This document shows, piece by piece, positions 61,821 through 64,000 of a stretch of 64,000 bases of DNA. Source of the DNA: Sphingomonas endophytica. GTDB taxonomy: Bacteria; Pseudomonadota; Alphaproteobacteria; Sphingomonadales; Sphingomonadaceae. Location: assembly GCF_001476895.1 (NCBI RefSeq), contig NZ_LDTB01000025.1, positions 1-64,000 of the forward strand, read 5' to 3'. Both the position numbers and the translations under genes were made by a program. Below the pieces are notes generated by a model that saw nothing but the letters and a program-made list of their open reading frames with translations, had not been told where the DNA came from and ran no database searches. Every line of letters starts with the position of its first letter. The first letter of the stretch is position 1.

Positions 61821-64000
61821 CAGCTGGCGGCCTTCCCGGCCTTCTTGGTCGTCTCGGCCTCGCGCGTCCGGCGGATTTCCTCGCGGACGTTATGGCCCAG
61901 CGCGTCGGCGATCAGCGCGCCCTGCTCGGCCTGGTGACGCTTCATCAGGCCGGTGGCGGGCGAGGCCGCCGCGGTGCGCCCGGCGTAGCGGGCACGCGCC
62001 ACGCGTGCCTTGGCCGCGCCCAGCGCCTCCTCGATGAACGGCTCGACGAAGAACCAGTAACCGTTGTTCTTCGGCTCCTCCTGCGCCCAGATGACCTCCT
62101 CCAGGTTGGTCATCCGCTCGATCCGCCTGGCCAGCGCCTCGGTCGGGAACGGATAGAGCTGTTCGATCCGGACGATCTGCGTATTCTTGTCGCCCGCCGC
62201 GTCGCGCGCTTCCATCAGGTCGTAGGCGACCTTGCCGGTGCACAGCACCAGCCGCTTCGTCTCGGTATCCGCCGGCGCCGACGGATCGGACAGGATACGG
62301 CGGAAGTGCGAGTCGCCCAGGAAGTCCGCCGCGCTGCTGACCGCCAGCTTGTGCCGGAGTAGCGACTTCGGCGTGAACACGATCAACGGCTTGCGGAAGT
62401 TGCGGTGCATCTGCCGCCGCAGCAGGTGATAATAGTTCGCCGGGGTCGTGCAATTGGCGACCTGCATATTGTCGCCCGCGCACAGTTGCAGGAAGCGCTC
62501 GGGGCGTGCCGAGCTATGCTCCGGCCCCTGACCTTCGTAGCCGTGCGGCAACAGCATCACCAGGCCGTTGGCGCGCAGCCACTTGGCCTCGCCCGACGCG
62601 ATGAACTGGTCGATCATGATCTGCGCGCCGTTGACGAAATCGCCGAACTGCGCCTCCCACATCACCAGCGTCTTGGGGTCCGCCAGCGCATAGCCATATT
62701 CGAAGCCGAGCACGCCATATTCGGACAGCGGGCTGTCGAGCACCTCGAAGCTGCCATGCGGGATCGTCCAGAGCGGCACGAACTTGTGCTCGTCGGTCTG
62801 GTCGACCCACACCGCATGCCGCTGCGAGAAGGTGCCGCGGCCTGAATCCTGACCCGACAGGCGGACGCCATAGCCCTCGTGCAGCAGCGAGCCGAACGCC
62901 AGCGCCTCGCCGGTCGCCCAGTCGAAATTCTCGCCGGTCGCGAACATCTGCCGCTTGGCGTCCAGCACACGCGCCAGCGTCTTGTGGATCGTGATGCTGT
63001 CCGGAACGGTGGTCAGCGTGCGGCCGATCGAATCGAACAGCTTCTGCTCGATGCCGGTATCGACGCTGCGGCGCGCGCTCTCCGCATCGGCGGGGGCATG
63101 CAGCCCCGACCAGCGGCCCGCGAACCAGTCGGCCTTGTTCGGCTTGTAGGCGGCGCCCGCCTCGAATTCGCCTTCCAGCAGCGTGACGTACTGCTTGACG
63201 TTGTCGTCCACCCACGTCTGGTCGATCACGCCCTCAGCGATCAGGCGCTTGCTGTAGATGTCGCTGACCGGCGGATGCTCGCGGATCGCCTTGTACATCA
63301 GCGGCTGGGTGAAGCCCGGCTCGTCGCCCTCGTTATGGCCGAAGCGGCGATAGCACCACATGTCGACCACGACGTCGCGGTGGAACTTCTGGCGATACTC
63401 GATCGCGATCTTGGTCGCGAAGGTCACCGCCTCGGGATCGTCACCGTTGACGTGGAAGATCGGCGCCTGCACGCCCTTCGCGACATCCGACGGATAGGGC
63501 GACGAGCGCGCGAACTGCGGGCTGGTCGTGAAGCCGATCTGGTTGTTGATGACGAAATGGACGCAGCCGCCGGTATTGTAGCCGCGGATGCCGGAGAAAC
63601 CCAAGCATTCCCAGACGATGCCCTGACCCGCGAACGCCGCGTCGCCGTGGATCAGCACCGGCAGCGACGCCGAATGCGTGTCGAGGTCCTTGGCGATCGT
63701 CTGGATCGCACGGGTCTTGCCCAGCACGACGGGGTCGGCCGCCTCAAGGTGCGAGGGGTTGGCGACCAGCGACATATGGACCTTGTGGCCGTCGAACTCG
63801 CGATCGGTGGACGTGCCCAGGTGGTACTTCACGTCGCCCGACCCGCCGATATCGTCGGGGTTGGCGGAGCCGCCCGCGAATTCGTGGAAGATCACGCGCG
63901 TAGGCTTGCCCATGACGTTGGCGAGCACGTTCAGGCGGCCGCGATGCGCCATGCCGAACACGATCTCGTTGACGCCCGCCGCGCCGCCGTACTTGATGAC
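61820..64000 (-). CDS. sucA: 2-oxoglutarate dehydrogenase E1 (N-terminus outside window)
   Basis: 727 codons seen; the open frame runs through the window edge (IKYGGAAGVNEIVFGMAHRG), so roughly 200 N-terminal residues are missing. ThDP-binding part HGDAAFAGQGIVWECLGF with GNND-type successor, and transketolase part LMLLPHGYEGQGPEHSSA-like sequence. Decarboxylates 2-oxoglutarate, the product of the glutamate dehydrogenase encoded here. Confidence 0.95.
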   Translation of the reverse strand, partial: VIKYGGAAGVNEIVFGMAHRGRLNVLANVMGKPTRVIFHEFAGGSANPDDIGGSGDVKYHLGTSTDREFDGHKVHMSLVANPSHLEAADPVVLGKTRAIQTIAKDLDTHSASLPVLIHGDAAFAGQGIVWECLGFSGIRGYNTGGCVHFVINNQIGFTTSPQFARSSPYPSDVAKGVQAPIFHVNGDDPEAVTFATKIAIEYRQKFHRDVVVDMWCYRRFGHNEGDEPGFTQPLMYKAIREHPPVSDIYSKRLIAEGVIDQTWVDDNVKQYVTLLEGEFEAGAAYKPNKADWFAGRWSGLHAPADAESARRSVDTGIEQKLFDSIGRTLTTVPDSITIHKTLARVLDAKRQMFATGENFDWATGEALAFGSLLHEGYGVRLSGQDSGRGTFSQRHAVWVDQTDEHKFVPLWTIPHGSFEVLDSPLSEYGVLGFEYGYALADPKTLVMWEAQFGDFVNGAQIMIDQFIASGEAKWLRANGLVMLLPHGYEGQGPEHSSARPERFLQLCAGDNMQVANCTTPANYYHLLRRQMHRNFRKPLIVFTPKSLLRHKLAVSSAADFLGDSHFRRILSDPSAPADTETKRLVLCTGKVAYDLMEARDAAGDKNTQIVRIEQLYPFPTEALARRIERMTNLEEVIWAQEEPKNNGYWFFVEPFIEEALGAAKARVARARYAGRTAAASPATGLMKRHQAEQGALIADALGHNVREEIRRTREAETTKKAGKAAS

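Noticed and set aside
1..64000. CRISPR array, IS element or rRNA
   Set aside because: No regularly spaced repeats, no transposase and no rRNA-like sequence were seen on either strand.

Overview
The window is high-GC DNA from an alphaproteobacterium, most likely a Sphingomonas-type sphingomonad. Pointers are the very large NAD-glutamate dehydrogenase, the CobS/CobT pair, the sucA-sucB-lpd order, the CCGGGG-type intergenic palindromes and the TonB receptor with its PiuC-like partner. No database could be searched; family names come from motifs read in the translations.

Layout. (1) 1-3554: chromosomal left flank or remnant island, visibly AT-richer, with one large restriction-endonuclease/NACHT STAND protein that looks like an anti-phage gene. 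(2) 3555-44374: a prophage bounded by a 47-bp direct repeat. The right copy is the 3' part of an intact tRNA-Thr(CGU), the left copy a displaced tRNA fragment; the tyrosine integrase sits next to the intact tRNA. (3) 44558-64000: ordinary chromosome with a PAS protein, NAD-GDH, Mn catalase, PiuC-like dioxygenase and TonB receptor, a ribbon-helix-helix protein, CobT/CobS, and lpd-sucB-(exported protein)-sucA, the last cut by the window edge.

The prophage is a siphovirus-like HK97-type phage. The minus-strand late operon runs from about 35.5 kb down to 10.75 kb: HNH and small terminase, large terminase, portal, prohead protease, capsid, connectors, tail tube, GTA-like tail chaperones, a tape measure with an embedded M15 peptidase, tail tip, then a lysis cassette (holin-like/lysozyme fusion and a nested Rz/Rz1) and a secreted SGNH hydrolase. 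The lysogeny switch (37.6-38.2 kb) faces a plus-strand early operon of tightly coupled small genes, a ParB-like protein and the integrase. No polymerase, primase or helicase is visible.

Two accessory blocks bracket the phage core. The left one (3.8-10.6 kb) holds a winged-HTH protein, a second P4-type integrase, a two-TM protein, a C5 and an N6 DNA methyltransferase, and a HigBA-like toxin-antitoxin locus with five palindromic operators and a divergent third gene. The right one (35.6-37.5 kb) holds a second member of the same two-TM family and a second HigBA pair. These blocks and the REase-NACHT gene are the most interesting parts of the window.
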